Below the pieces are notes generated by a model. That model was not told the origin of the DNA and did no database searches. It saw only the letters and a list, made by a program, of their open reading frames with translations. A stretch of 64,000 bases of DNA from Aldehydirespirator sp965117015 (GTDB lineage Bacteria > Actinomycetota > Acidimicrobiia > Acidimicrobiales > Aldehydirespiratoraceae), in the NCBI GenBank assembly GCA_965117015.1, contig OZ220747.1, positions 744,001 to 808,000 on the forward strand, in the 5' to 3' direction. The position numbers and the translations under genes were made by a program. Positions 57,633 through 64,000 of this stretch are shown piece after piece. Each line of letters opens with the position of its first letter. Position 1 is the stretch's first letter.

Positions 57633-57725
57633 ATGACTAACGATGCTCGGCGCGCCGAGAATGGCGCACCCCCCCCCCCCGGAGATTGCGGCCCGCGTAA
57701 CTCGCGCAACCAGAAGCGGGGATAA
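57633..57725 (+). CDS. 30-codon leader frame crossing the poly-C tract
   Basis: From the ATG with the best ribosome-binding site the frame reads MTNDARRAENGA, four prolines from the C-tract, then GDCGPRNSRNQKRG and TAA. It stops 4 bases before the GTG at 57730. Loss of one C or gain of two would join it to the secreted protein. It may be a translationally coupled leader peptide, the off state of a phase-variable gene, or the result of a homopolymer sequencing error. Confidence 0.5.
   Translation: MTNDARRAENGAPPPPGDCGPRNSRNQKRG
57669..57680. repeat. 12-base poly-C tract
   Basis: Twelve consecutive C residues lie inside the 5' coding region of the secreted protein locus. Homopolymers of this length are prone to slippage. 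It is the only long homopolymer I saw in the window. Confidence 0.95.
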
Positions 57726-57729
57726 CGGC

Positions 57730-60108
57730 GTGAGCCCTCCCCGCTCCTACGTTCCCGCCCGGCGGCTACGCCGCCTCGCGGTCTTGTCTTTGGCTGCTTG
57801 TGCGCTGCTGGCAGGGGCCCTGGGAGCCAGTCCCGCCAGCGGCCAGGACGGCTTCACCCCCGACGCGCAGGTGGTCGCCGATGTTCGGGGCTATGCGGCC
57901 GAGACACACAACGGTCACGCCCATGTCCTGCGCTGGATGCGGGTGCTGCACACCCTCGACGCCCTCAACGACGTCACCTCCACCGAGGCCCGGGGCTTCG
58001 CCGACACGTACTGGTCGGTGCGCTGGGACCCGGTGGTCGCGGAGATCGAGAAGCTCGAGCAGGGCGCCTCCGCGGCCGACTCACAAGTCGTGGCCGATGT
58101 CCGCGACTACTCCCAAGAGACCAACAACGGCGCAGACCATGTTCTGCGCTGGTACCGGGTGCTGCACACCTTCGGGGCGTTGACGGCCATGACCGCGGCC
58201 GAGGCCCAGGGCCATGCCGACACGTTCAGTTCGTCGCGCTGGGATCCGGTGGTCGAGGAATTGAAGGCGCTGGAAACATCCCAGGCCGCCGCAGCCGGTG
58301 ACGGCAATGGCGGACCCGTCGGCGATGGCGGACCGTCAGGCAACAGCGACGGCAACCGCGGGGCGCTCAGCGATGGCGGACCGTCCGGCAACAGCGACGG
58401 CGGAGCATCCGGCGACAGCGACGGCGGAGTATCCGGCGATCAGGCCACATGCATCGCGCCGGTCCTTACGGCTGAAGTGGTCGATACGTACACGGTGCAG
58501 GGTGACTGGACCGTCGCGGCGGACAACTGCGACGCCGGGGGCGTCTACGTCGAGCTCAAGAAGTCGGCAGACACCGACTGGATATCGTCTGGGCGGGTCA
58601 GCGCCTACGACGACGGACGCAAGTTCATCCACGGCGCGCTCGGGGCGGTGTCATACGACTTCCGTGTAAGGGCAATCGACAACAACGGCGTCACCAGGAC
58701 GAGCAACGTCGGCACGTTGACTCCCGTCGCTGGCACAGCAGGCGTAAAGGTGTTGACGAACCTGGCGGGCGAGTCGTTCGTGTATTGGTCCAAGATTGCT
58801 GACACGACCGGCATCACCGGCTACACGATCCGCTACCGGGAAGCGCGCACCTTCGACGTCAAGACCCACGAGGTGCCTGCTGAGGTCTGCACAACAGATT
58901 TTGGGACGGCGTTGGCTGATTGCGCCGCGGACAGCGTTGACACCGTTAAGGCTTACAAGCTGGGCGGGGTGCTGGACGCGGCAAAGACGTACTGGCTCGA
59001 GGTTGGCACCAAGACAACGAGCGGCACGGAGACCGTCACCCGGTTCTCTCCTGTCGTCCGTGCTCCTGCTGCCGACGTCGATGCTCCTGCTGCCGATGCG
59101 GAGCCGTACATGGTGTGGTTCATCGACAACACGCCGAGCCCGAACTTTCTCGTGAACCGCGTCTTTATGTTCGTGGACACGAACCACCCCAATTCTTCGG
59201 CGATCTGCCACATCGACGGAGCGTCCATCAACTGCCCGCCGCGGACGCTGGTCAGCCTGGCCATCAACCAAGGTGGGGCCTACCGGGTATGGGCGAATGC
59301 CACATTAGGTACAGGCGATGTCATCACATCGGCGAACGGCACATTGTCGACTGGAGATCTGGGCGACCCCATCGGTGACAGTAACCATCCCCAGCACTCC
59401 TTCGATGCCGGGACGATCAACACGGCCTGGGCGTCCGGCGGCGACGACACCATCGGCATCGCCTGGAACGACGCGCTTCCCGGGCGGCCGAACAGGAAGG
59501 TCACCTCCTATGTGGTCAAGTACCAGCGGACCGGCGGCACCGCAGTGTGGGTTCCCGTCGACATGGTCACCATCGACCACGACAACAACTCGGGCACCGA
59601 CGAGGTAGAGGTAGACCACTACACCCTGGAGATCTCCGGCCTGGCGGCCGGGGAGTACACCGTCATCGCCTATCCGTGCGCCAACGCCGCATCCGCAACC
59701 GAGGTGAAGAAGTGCACCTCAGGCAACCAGCCCAGCGACGGCAGACACCTCGGTGCCCGCGCCCGTCTGTCCAGGGTCACCGTTGGGCCAGAGAAGGCGG
59801 GACTGCCCGGCGCCCCGACCGGCGTGAGCGCCACAGCCGCGGCGGGCAGGGTCAACGTCAAATGGACGCACCCCAGGACCGCGCCCGACGCTCCCGCGGT
59901 GCACTACCACCGTGTGCGGCTCACTCCGACCAGCGGCGACGTGGTGTACGGCAACGTCGTGACGCAGATTCCGTATCAGATCCGATCCCAAGAGAACTCC
60001 GGCAGGGTGCGAGGCGTGGCGGCAGGCACCTACGCCGTCGCCATCCAGTCACGCAACGCCAACGGCGGCAGCGAATGGGTGGACGCCGGTACGGTCACAG
60101 TCACGTAG
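57730..60108 (+). CDS. large secreted protein with twin repeats and FN3-like domains
   Basis: The 792-residue form begins at the GTG at 57730 with a signal peptide (ARRLRRLAVLSLAACALLAG, cleavage after about ASPASG). Two tandem repeats of about 66 residues follow, each with QVVADVR, a VLRW(M/Y)RVLHT core and RWDPVV(A/E)E(I/L). Then comes a Gly/Asp/Ser/Asn linker (about 184-245) and several fibronectin-III-like beta domains, the last with PGAPTGVSATAAAGRVNVKW. No wall anchor motif or catalytic site is visible. A surface or matrix role is inferred. With one base lost from the poly-C tract the protein would start at 57633 instead. Confidence 0.72.
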   Translation: MSPPRSYVPARRLRRLAVLSLAACALLAGALGASPASGQDGFTPDAQVVADVRGYAAETHNGHAHVLRWMRVLHTLDALNDVTSTEARGFADTYWSVRWDPVVAEIEKLEQGASAADSQVVADVRDYSQETNNGADHVLRWYRVLHTFGALTAMTAAEAQGHADTFSSSRWDPVVEELKALETSQAAAAGDGNGGPVGDGGPSGNSDGNRGALSDGGPSGNSDGGASGDSDGGVSGDQATCIAPVLTAEVVDTYTVQGDWTVAADNCDAGGVYVELKKSADTDWISSGRVSAYDDGRKFIHGALGAVSYDFRVRAIDNNGVTRTSNVGTLTPVAGTAGVKVLTNLAGESFVYWSKIADTTGITGYTIRYREARTFDVKTHEVPAEVCTTDFGTALADCAADSVDTVKAYKLGGVLDAAKTYWLEVGTKTTSGTETVTRFSPVVRAPAADVDAPAADAEPYMVWFIDNTPSPNFLVNRVFMFVDTNHPNSSAICHIDGASINCPPRTLVSLAINQGGAYRVWANATLGTGDVITSANGTLSTGDLGDPIGDSNHPQHSFDAGTINTAWASGGDDTIGIAWNDALPGRPNRKVTSYVVKYQRTGGTAVWVPVDMVTIDHDNNSGTDEVEVDHYTLEISGLAAGEYTVIAYPCANAASATEVKKCTSGNQPSDGRHLGARARLSRVTVGPEKAGLPGAPTGVSATAAAGRVNVKWTHPRTAPDAPAVHYHRVRLTPTSGDVVYGNVVTQIPYQIRSQENSGRVRGVAAGTYAVAIQSRNANGGSEWVDAGTVTVT
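58302..58440. repeat. imperfect repeats encoding a Gly/Asp/Ser linker
   Basis: Units such as GATGGCGGACCGTC followed by GGCAACAGCGACGGC, and GGCGGAGxATCCGGCGA, recur in tandem with small changes. They encode the flexible linker between the helical repeats and the FN3-like region. Confidence 0.75.
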
Positions 60109-60196
60109 CTTGCCATCAGCGCGCCGGACTAGTTCATCGCTGCCGCCTGAGAACTGCACCGCGACGCCCCAGCGGTAGCACAAGACAGAAACTCGG

Positions 60197-61333
60197 CTAG
60201 CTCGACCAGGCGTTGATGAGGTCGACGGCGGCGAACCAGTGTCGGTTCCGGCCGACGCCGGGAGAGTCGGCTTCCACTGGCGCCAGCACGCCGCGATCGG
60301 TCAGCGCTCTCAGAGCGGTTCTGGCCGCCGGCCTGCTCACGCCGAGCAGGTCGGCCGCGTCCGGGGCGCACAGGACGGGGTGTCCGGCCAGCAGGGGAAC
60401 TAGCGCTCGTGCTGCGCTGTCTGCTCGCAGTCTGTTGAGTCTGCGGGTCCACGCCTCGGTGATGTGCCGGGTCTGGGCCGCGAGGCTGCCGGTGGCGGCG
60501 GCCGCCTTCTCGGCCACTTCGGCGAACCAGCGGATCCACGGCCCGGCGTGTCCCTGTTCGAACTGCACCAGCCCAGAGAGGTACCCGCCGGGATCGCGGG
60601 CGATGGCGACGCTGACCGGCACCGTCGTGCGACGTGTCAGATCCGCTCGTCTCAGCGCCCTCGTCACCAGTATCCGGCCCAGCCGGCCGTTGCCGTCGGC
60701 GTAGGGGTGGATCGCCTCGAACTGGGCATGGAGGATTGCCGTGTGCGATACCGGGTCCAGGCCTTCGCCGCTGTCCGCGAACCTCAACAGGTCGTCCATC
60801 AACTCGGGTATCTCGCCGGGCGGGGGCGGCACGTACGCCGCGTCCAGAGGGGAGCTGCCGCCAACCCATCCGACGCTCCGGCGGAACGACCCGATGAATT
60901 CCGCGCTCAGACCGCTGTTGCGCATCAGGCGGGTGTGCCAACGATGCAGCGTCGACACGCTGAGAGGCTGTCGCGCCTCCTCCAGTGCCATGCGAATCAC
61001 TTCGAGGTTGTCGGCCACCCAACCGGCGGCACCGCCGGCGCCGGTGCGCTCCGCGAGCAGTACGGACACCAGCGGTTCTCGCAAGCCCTCGATCCCGGAC
61101 GAGGCGATGCCTTCGTGGCGCAGCAGGAGCCTGGCCAATGCCTCCCACGTGTCCGGAAGCTGGGCATCCGATGCCAGCAGCGCGGCCGCGGCCCGCTCGG
61201 TGGCGCGGGCCTCGGGCTCGGTGAGGGAGAAGTCACGTTCGCTGAGTTCTGCCGGTCTCCAAGTGTCGACCTGGCGCCCGTTCCACTCGGCGGTCACAAC
61301 AGTGCCCGCACCATCCCCATCCCGCCAGCTCAT
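60197..61333 (-). CDS. Fic-family protein (probable AMP transferase) with C-terminal winged helix
   Basis: The 378-residue protein carries the Fic active site HPYADGNGRLGR near residue 215. An N-terminal SSGIEG matches the inhibitory (S/T)xxxE(G/N) helix of class II Fic proteins, so the enzyme should be auto-inhibited. The C-terminus has a winged-helix-like segment (LCAPDAADLLGVSRPAARTALRALTDRG). It probably AMPylates a protein or acts as a self-contained toxin or regulator. No separate antitoxin gene adjoins it. Confidence 0.9.
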   Translation of the reverse strand: MSWRDGDGAGTVVTAEWNGRQVDTWRPAELSERDFSLTEPEARATERAAAALLASDAQLPDTWEALARLLLRHEGIASSGIEGLREPLVSVLLAERTGAGGAAGWVADNLEVIRMALEEARQPLSVSTLHRWHTRLMRNSGLSAEFIGSFRRSVGWVGGSSPLDAAYVPPPPGEIPELMDDLLRFADSGEGLDPVSHTAILHAQFEAIHPYADGNGRLGRILVTRALRRADLTRRTTVPVSVAIARDPGGYLSGLVQFEQGHAGPWIRWFAEVAEKAAAATGSLAAQTRHITEAWTRRLNRLRADSAARALVPLLAGHPVLCAPDAADLLGVSRPAARTALRALTDRGVLAPVEADSPGVGRNRHWFAAVDLINAWSS

Positions 61334-61355
61334 ATGTAAAGGTTAGCGCTGCATC

Positions 61356-61424
61356 CTTCCCAAATGAGCGCCATTTGGAAATGTTGTCTGTGTACCCTTT
61401 CTAAATGGTGTGCGATTAGAAAGG
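61356..61424. promoter_or_regulatory. array of four operator-like half-sites upstream of fic
   Basis: Related sequences CTTCCCAAATGAG, CATTTCCAAATGG (minus strand), CTTTCTAAATGG and CTTTCTAATCG (minus strand) form two inverted pairs: CCAAAT/ATTTGG at 61360-61378 and CCTTTCTAA/TTAGAAAGG at 61396-61424. They lie 27 to 91 bases before the Fic start and probably bind a regulator, perhaps the Fic protein's own winged helix. Confidence 0.55.
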
Positions 61425-61456
61425 ATCCCAGCTAGGTCCTCCCGATCGCTCAGCCC

Positions 61457-62155
61457 CTAGGTGTGGCGTTGTGTCCAACGTTGCAGCGCGGTGAGCACTA
61501 GGCGGCGCTTGCCTTCGTTGGACATGAAGGGGGCTCGGGACAGCTCGATCTGGACCCAAGGCATCTCGGCCGCGTGGAAGCGGGTGATGTAGCCGCCGTC
61601 GTAGGGGTCGTTGATCCTCACCGGCCCCTCTAGTTGGTCCTGGAAGCAGTCCCTCAGCGATTCGATCCACTCCTGCGGACAGGTTCCGTCGCCGTGGCTG
61701 AGGCACACCCAGGGCCGCTCGACGCCCGGATCGGGTCCCAGCGGCGGCCCCGTCCCTGCCATCGTGTGGCAGTCGACGCCCAGGACCCATCGCCCGGAGC
61801 GCCCCAGCTCGGTCAATCGCCGGTGGTACGGGGCGTGGTACGCGTCGAGGAGGCCCTCGACCTCGGCTCGAGAGAGTGGACGCTTCCAGACCTCGACGTT
61901 CCAACAGGTGTGGGTCTTCACCACACCGTCGGCCCGGCGGTTGTGCCGGGCCCGGTTCATGTCGACGATGGCCCGGGCCACGTCGGTGGTGACGAAGGCC
62001 CCGACCTCCTCCTCCTCCTCGAAGGAATAGATCTCATCAGCGCCACCGTCACCGTCGTCGGCGACCTCTGACGGCGTCAGCGCGCACAGCGGCTCGACCT
62101 CGGCCGGTACCCGAAGGCCGGCGTGGGGCACCGAGACCAGCAGCGGCAGCGTCAT
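61457..62155 (-). CDS. N-formylglutamate amidohydrolase family protein
   Basis: The 232-residue protein has the family blocks LLVSVPHAGLRVP, VDMNRARHNRR, YHRRLTELGRSGRWVLGVDCHTM and VQIELSRAPFM. The named activity frees formate from N-formylglutamate in histidine breakdown, but no hut gene is nearby, so another N-acyl amino acid or peptide may be the substrate. The start overlaps the gamma-glutamyltransferase stop as ATGA. Confidence 0.85.
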   Translation of the reverse strand: MTLPLLVSVPHAGLRVPAEVEPLCALTPSEVADDGDGGADEIYSFEEEEEVGAFVTTDVARAIVDMNRARHNRRADGVVKTHTCWNVEVWKRPLSRAEVEGLLDAYHAPYHRRLTELGRSGRWVLGVDCHTMAGTGPPLGPDPGVERPWVCLSHGDGTCPQEWIESLRDCFQDQLEGPVRINDPYDGGYITRFHAAEMPWVQIELSRAPFMSNEGKRRLVLTALQRWTQRHT

Positions 62156-63855
62156 GCCGGCGTCGCCGGCGCTGTGCCCGGGCCTGCGGCCGCGCCGTCC
62201 CTGCGAGGGTCGGCCACCCCCACGAGCCGGTCACCGTCGGCCATGACCAACTGCACGCAGCCCATGTAGAAGGAGTAGGGCTCGCGCCGGGTCAGCTCGA
62301 AGCCCGAGCGGCCGAGCGCGTCCAGCACGTCGGTGGAGAGGCGCGACGCCTCGGCCGACACCACGCCGTCGAGCGAGCAGTGGATCCGGGGCGCGTCCAC
62401 CGCGGCCAGCGGCGAGGACCCCCGCAGTCGCAGCAGCACCTGCAGGATCGCCGGGGGGATGCGCTCGCTCCCCGGCGAGCCGATCGCCAGCCACGGCCGC
62501 TCCTTCTTGAACACGATGGTGGGGGCCACGCTGGCCCACGGCACCGCGTCGGGCCTCAGGTAGTAGGGGTGCGAGGGATCGTCGAGGTTGAAGGCACTCA
62601 TGTAGTTGTTGTAGAGGAAGCCCAGCTGCGGCGAGGCCGCGCACGAGCCGTAGACGTTCTCGATCGACTGGGTAAGCGCCACCGTGTTGCCCTCGGAGTC
62701 CATCACCGACAGGTGGGTGGTCTCACCGCTGGTCTGGATCGCCGCGATCCGGCGGGCCACGCCCCGGGCGTACTGGCGGTTCAGCATCTGCTTGTCGGAG
62801 ACCTGGTCGTAGAGGTCGGGATCGAAGGGGCGGTCGTTGCGGTCAATCAGTGCCTGCCGCATCGTCCTGGCCAGGCAAACCGCGCCGTCGGGCGTGTCGA
62901 TGTCCTGCAGCTCGCGGGGAAGGCTCTGGTGGATGTTGAGCATCTCCACCAAGGTGCGGCCCGCCCCCGGCAGCGGCATCGTCAGCACCCGGTCGCGCCC
63001 GAGGCGCCCCGACAGCGGCTCGCGCTCGACGGGAACCGGGATCCGGGCCAGGTCGCCCTCGCGGAGGACGCCGCCGTTGGCCACCATGTCGTCGTGGATC
63101 AGGCGGGCGGTCTCACCCGAGTAGAAGTCCTCGTAGCCCCGCTCGGCCAGGCGGCCAAGGGTGGCGGCCAGCGCAGGCTGCACGAACCTCGTCCCGGCCC
63201 GGCGCGCCCGGCGCCCGTCCTGCAAGAAGAGCGGCCCGGCCGAATGGGCCTTCAGGTGCCGGCGCTCCCGCCGCGTGAGGCGGTACTGAAGCACACTGAT
63301 CTCGTATCCGTCGGCGGCCAGCTCGATGGCCGGCTCGAGGACCGTCGCCCAGCCGAGGCGCCCGAAGCGCTCCAGCACGTGGGCGTAGGTCGCGGGCGAG
63401 CTGGGGACGGTGGTGGCCCGATGCCCGCGCCTGCTGTCGGCTCGCAGGTCGGCGAAGCTGTCGATCAGAGCCCCGGCGGGGGCTCGCGACGACCCGTCCA
63501 CCGCCACCGTGGCGCCGGAGGCCCGGTGATGGACGAGCATCATGGTCTGGCCGCCCAGTCCCGACGCGGCGGGCTCGCACACGCCCAGGGCCAGCGCGGC
63601 CGCCACCGCGGCGTCCACTGCGTTGCCGCCCTGCTCCAGCATCCTCACCCCGGCGGCGGTGGCCGAGTAGTGGGCCGTGCTCACCATTCCGTGCGCCGAC
63701 GCGGCGACCCGCTGGGGCTCGTGGATGCGGGTGTCGGTCAACTCCAGCAGGTCGGTGTCCACCTCGGTCACCCGCCGCGGCCGCCGCGGCCTCGAATGGC
63801 GGCGACCCTCCGGCTGGGTCGGCGCGCGAGGCTGCTGCGGCTCGGGTCCGGTCAT
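62152..63855 (-). CDS. gamma-glutamyltransferase family protein without signal peptide
   Basis: The 567-residue Ntn-hydrolase has the large-subunit pattern (GNAVDAAVAAALALGVCEPAA) and the processing site GETTHLSVMDSEGNTVALTQ, where the second threonine becomes the catalytic N-terminus. The N-terminus is basic and proline-rich (about 45 residues) with no signal peptide, so the enzyme should be cytosolic, unlike the periplasmic E. coli Ggt. It may act on gamma-glutamyl compounds or acylated substrates. Operon with the amidohydrolase and the partial gene upstream. Confidence 0.88.
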   Translation of the reverse strand: MTGPEPQQPRAPTQPEGRRHSRPRRPRRVTEVDTDLLELTDTRIHEPQRVAASAHGMVSTAHYSATAAGVRMLEQGGNAVDAAVAAALALGVCEPAASGLGGQTMMLVHHRASGATVAVDGSSRAPAGALIDSFADLRADSRRGHRATTVPSSPATYAHVLERFGRLGWATVLEPAIELAADGYEISVLQYRLTRRERRHLKAHSAGPLFLQDGRRARRAGTRFVQPALAATLGRLAERGYEDFYSGETARLIHDDMVANGGVLREGDLARIPVPVEREPLSGRLGRDRVLTMPLPGAGRTLVEMLNIHQSLPRELQDIDTPDGAVCLARTMRQALIDRNDRPFDPDLYDQVSDKQMLNRQYARGVARRIAAIQTSGETTHLSVMDSEGNTVALTQSIENVYGSCAASPQLGFLYNNYMSAFNLDDPSHPYYLRPDAVPWASVAPTIVFKKERPWLAIGSPGSERIPPAILQVLLRLRGSSPLAAVDAPRIHCSLDGVVSAEASRLSTDVLDALGRSGFELTRREPYSFYMGCVQLVMADGDRLVGVADPRRDGAAAGPGTAPATPA

Positions 63856-63859
63856 CGGA

Positions 63860-64000
63860 TCAGCGCCCGATCCAGCCGGTGAGGTACTCGGTCAGCAGCA
63901 GGGTCCGCTCCACCAGGCTGATGCGCTGGACGGCCTCCTCGGGAGTTCCGCCGTCCTTCATGGCGGGGCTCACCCCGCAGACGGCGGCCGTGCCGTCTCC
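63860..64000 (-). CDS. 3' end of an unrecognised gene
   Basis: The last 46 codons of a minus-strand gene run in from the right edge and end at a TGA at 63860, 4 bases before the gamma-glutamyltransferase start. The peptide contains VCGVSPAMKDGGTPEEAVQR and ends LTEYLTGWIGR. I cannot name the family from this fragment. The tight spacing indicates an operon. Confidence 0.65.
   Translation of the reverse strand, partial: GDGTAAVCGVSPAMKDGGTPEEAVQRISLVERTLLLTEYLTGWIGR

Noticed and set aside
57643..57729. ATG at 57643 as the start of the secreted protein
   Set aside because: It lies 17 bases from the strong ribosome-binding site and would add a hydrophilic stretch before the signal peptide; GTG 57730, or ATG 57633 after a tract change, is more plausible.
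58302..58440. CRISPR-like repeats
   Set aside because: The repeats are short, imperfect, in frame and without unique spacers; they encode a Gly/Asp/Ser linker.
57429..61456. Attachment site from the tRNA-Ser(CGA) 3' end
   Set aside because: No second copy of the T-arm and acceptor sequence was found downstream, and there is no integrase gene.
62380..63882. 500-codon plus-strand frame over the gamma-glutamyltransferase
   Set aside because: Antisense shadow of a gene with clear catalytic motifs.

Overview
The window is 64 kb of GC-rich bacterial chromosome, about two thirds G+C and densely coded. Several genes point to the Actinomycetota: the mycothiol glycosyltransferase mshA beside a YbjN gene and a phosphoglycerate-mutase-like gene, an acyl-CoA carboxylase with a small epsilon subunit, GTG starts, and many transcripts that appear leaderless. 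The split cytochrome b complex, the glycine/aspartate-rich surface protein and the overall gene content suggest an uncultivated, probably aquatic member of class Acidimicrobiia; that class assignment is inference. No transposase, integrase, phage gene or CRISPR array was seen.

Layout. (1) 1-1804: ring-opening and hydroxylating dioxygenases, comprising a PhyH-family oxygenase cut by the window edge, a divergent LigB-type extradiol dioxygenase and a LigA-like gene. (2) 1814-17242 (minus): a complete 14-gene nuoA-N operon for respiratory complex I. (3) 17283-23007 (minus): an operon for a cytochrome bc-type complex, with a b6-like and a subunit-IV-like half of cytochrome b, a Rieske protein, a membrane-anchored diheme cytochrome c, an 8Fe-8S ferredoxin and two unidentified membrane proteins. 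It runs into nuoA after 40 bases, so complex I and complex III may be made from one roughly 21-kb transcript. (4) 23276-26704: mshA, YbjN, a MoaD/ThiS-like protein, a histidine phosphatase, a YgjP-like metalloprotease and a small acidic protein. (5) 26756-31842: DUF2237, tRNA-Lys, several anchored or secreted proteins of unknown role, a membrane cyclophilin, an S51-like protein, a methyltransferase-like protein and aat. (6) 31853-34361: acyl-CoA carboxylase beta and epsilon subunits and a flavin/PPOX protein. The methylmalonyl-CoA epimerase at 50539 fits the same propionyl-CoA route. (7) 34358-44273: an acidic lipoprotein, then an amino-sugar locus (nagB, nagA, ROK kinase, ABC importer, ROK repressor) that would import and degrade N-acetylglucosamine-type sugars. 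(8) 44373-48479: an NCS2 nucleobase permease with an extra cytosolic domain, a DUF1214 protein and an epoxide hydrolase. (9) 48595-53700: ATP-dependent DNA ligase, 5'-3' exonuclease, epimerase, recR, dnaX and the SRP RNA. (10) 53751-57454: two tRNA-Ser genes flanking an anchored propeller-like protein, a DM13 protein, a pabC-like lyase and tadA. (11) 57591-61424: an accessory segment with a secreted repeat/FN3 protein preceded by a 12-base poly-C tract, and a Fic protein with a repeated operator-like array. (12) 61457-64000: N-formylglutamate amidohydrolase, a gamma-glutamyltransferase and the end of an unrecognised gene.

Two themes recur. Many first genes have a TANNNT -10 box ending 6-8 bases before the start codon, which implies leaderless mRNAs; several divergent gene pairs share less than 55 bases of promoter. 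Inside operons, stop and start codons overlap as ATGA or GTGA. The observations most worth testing are the poly-C tract in front of the secreted protein, the ferredoxin and unknown membrane proteins embedded in the bc-complex operon, and the HATPase-like tail on the nucleobase permease.
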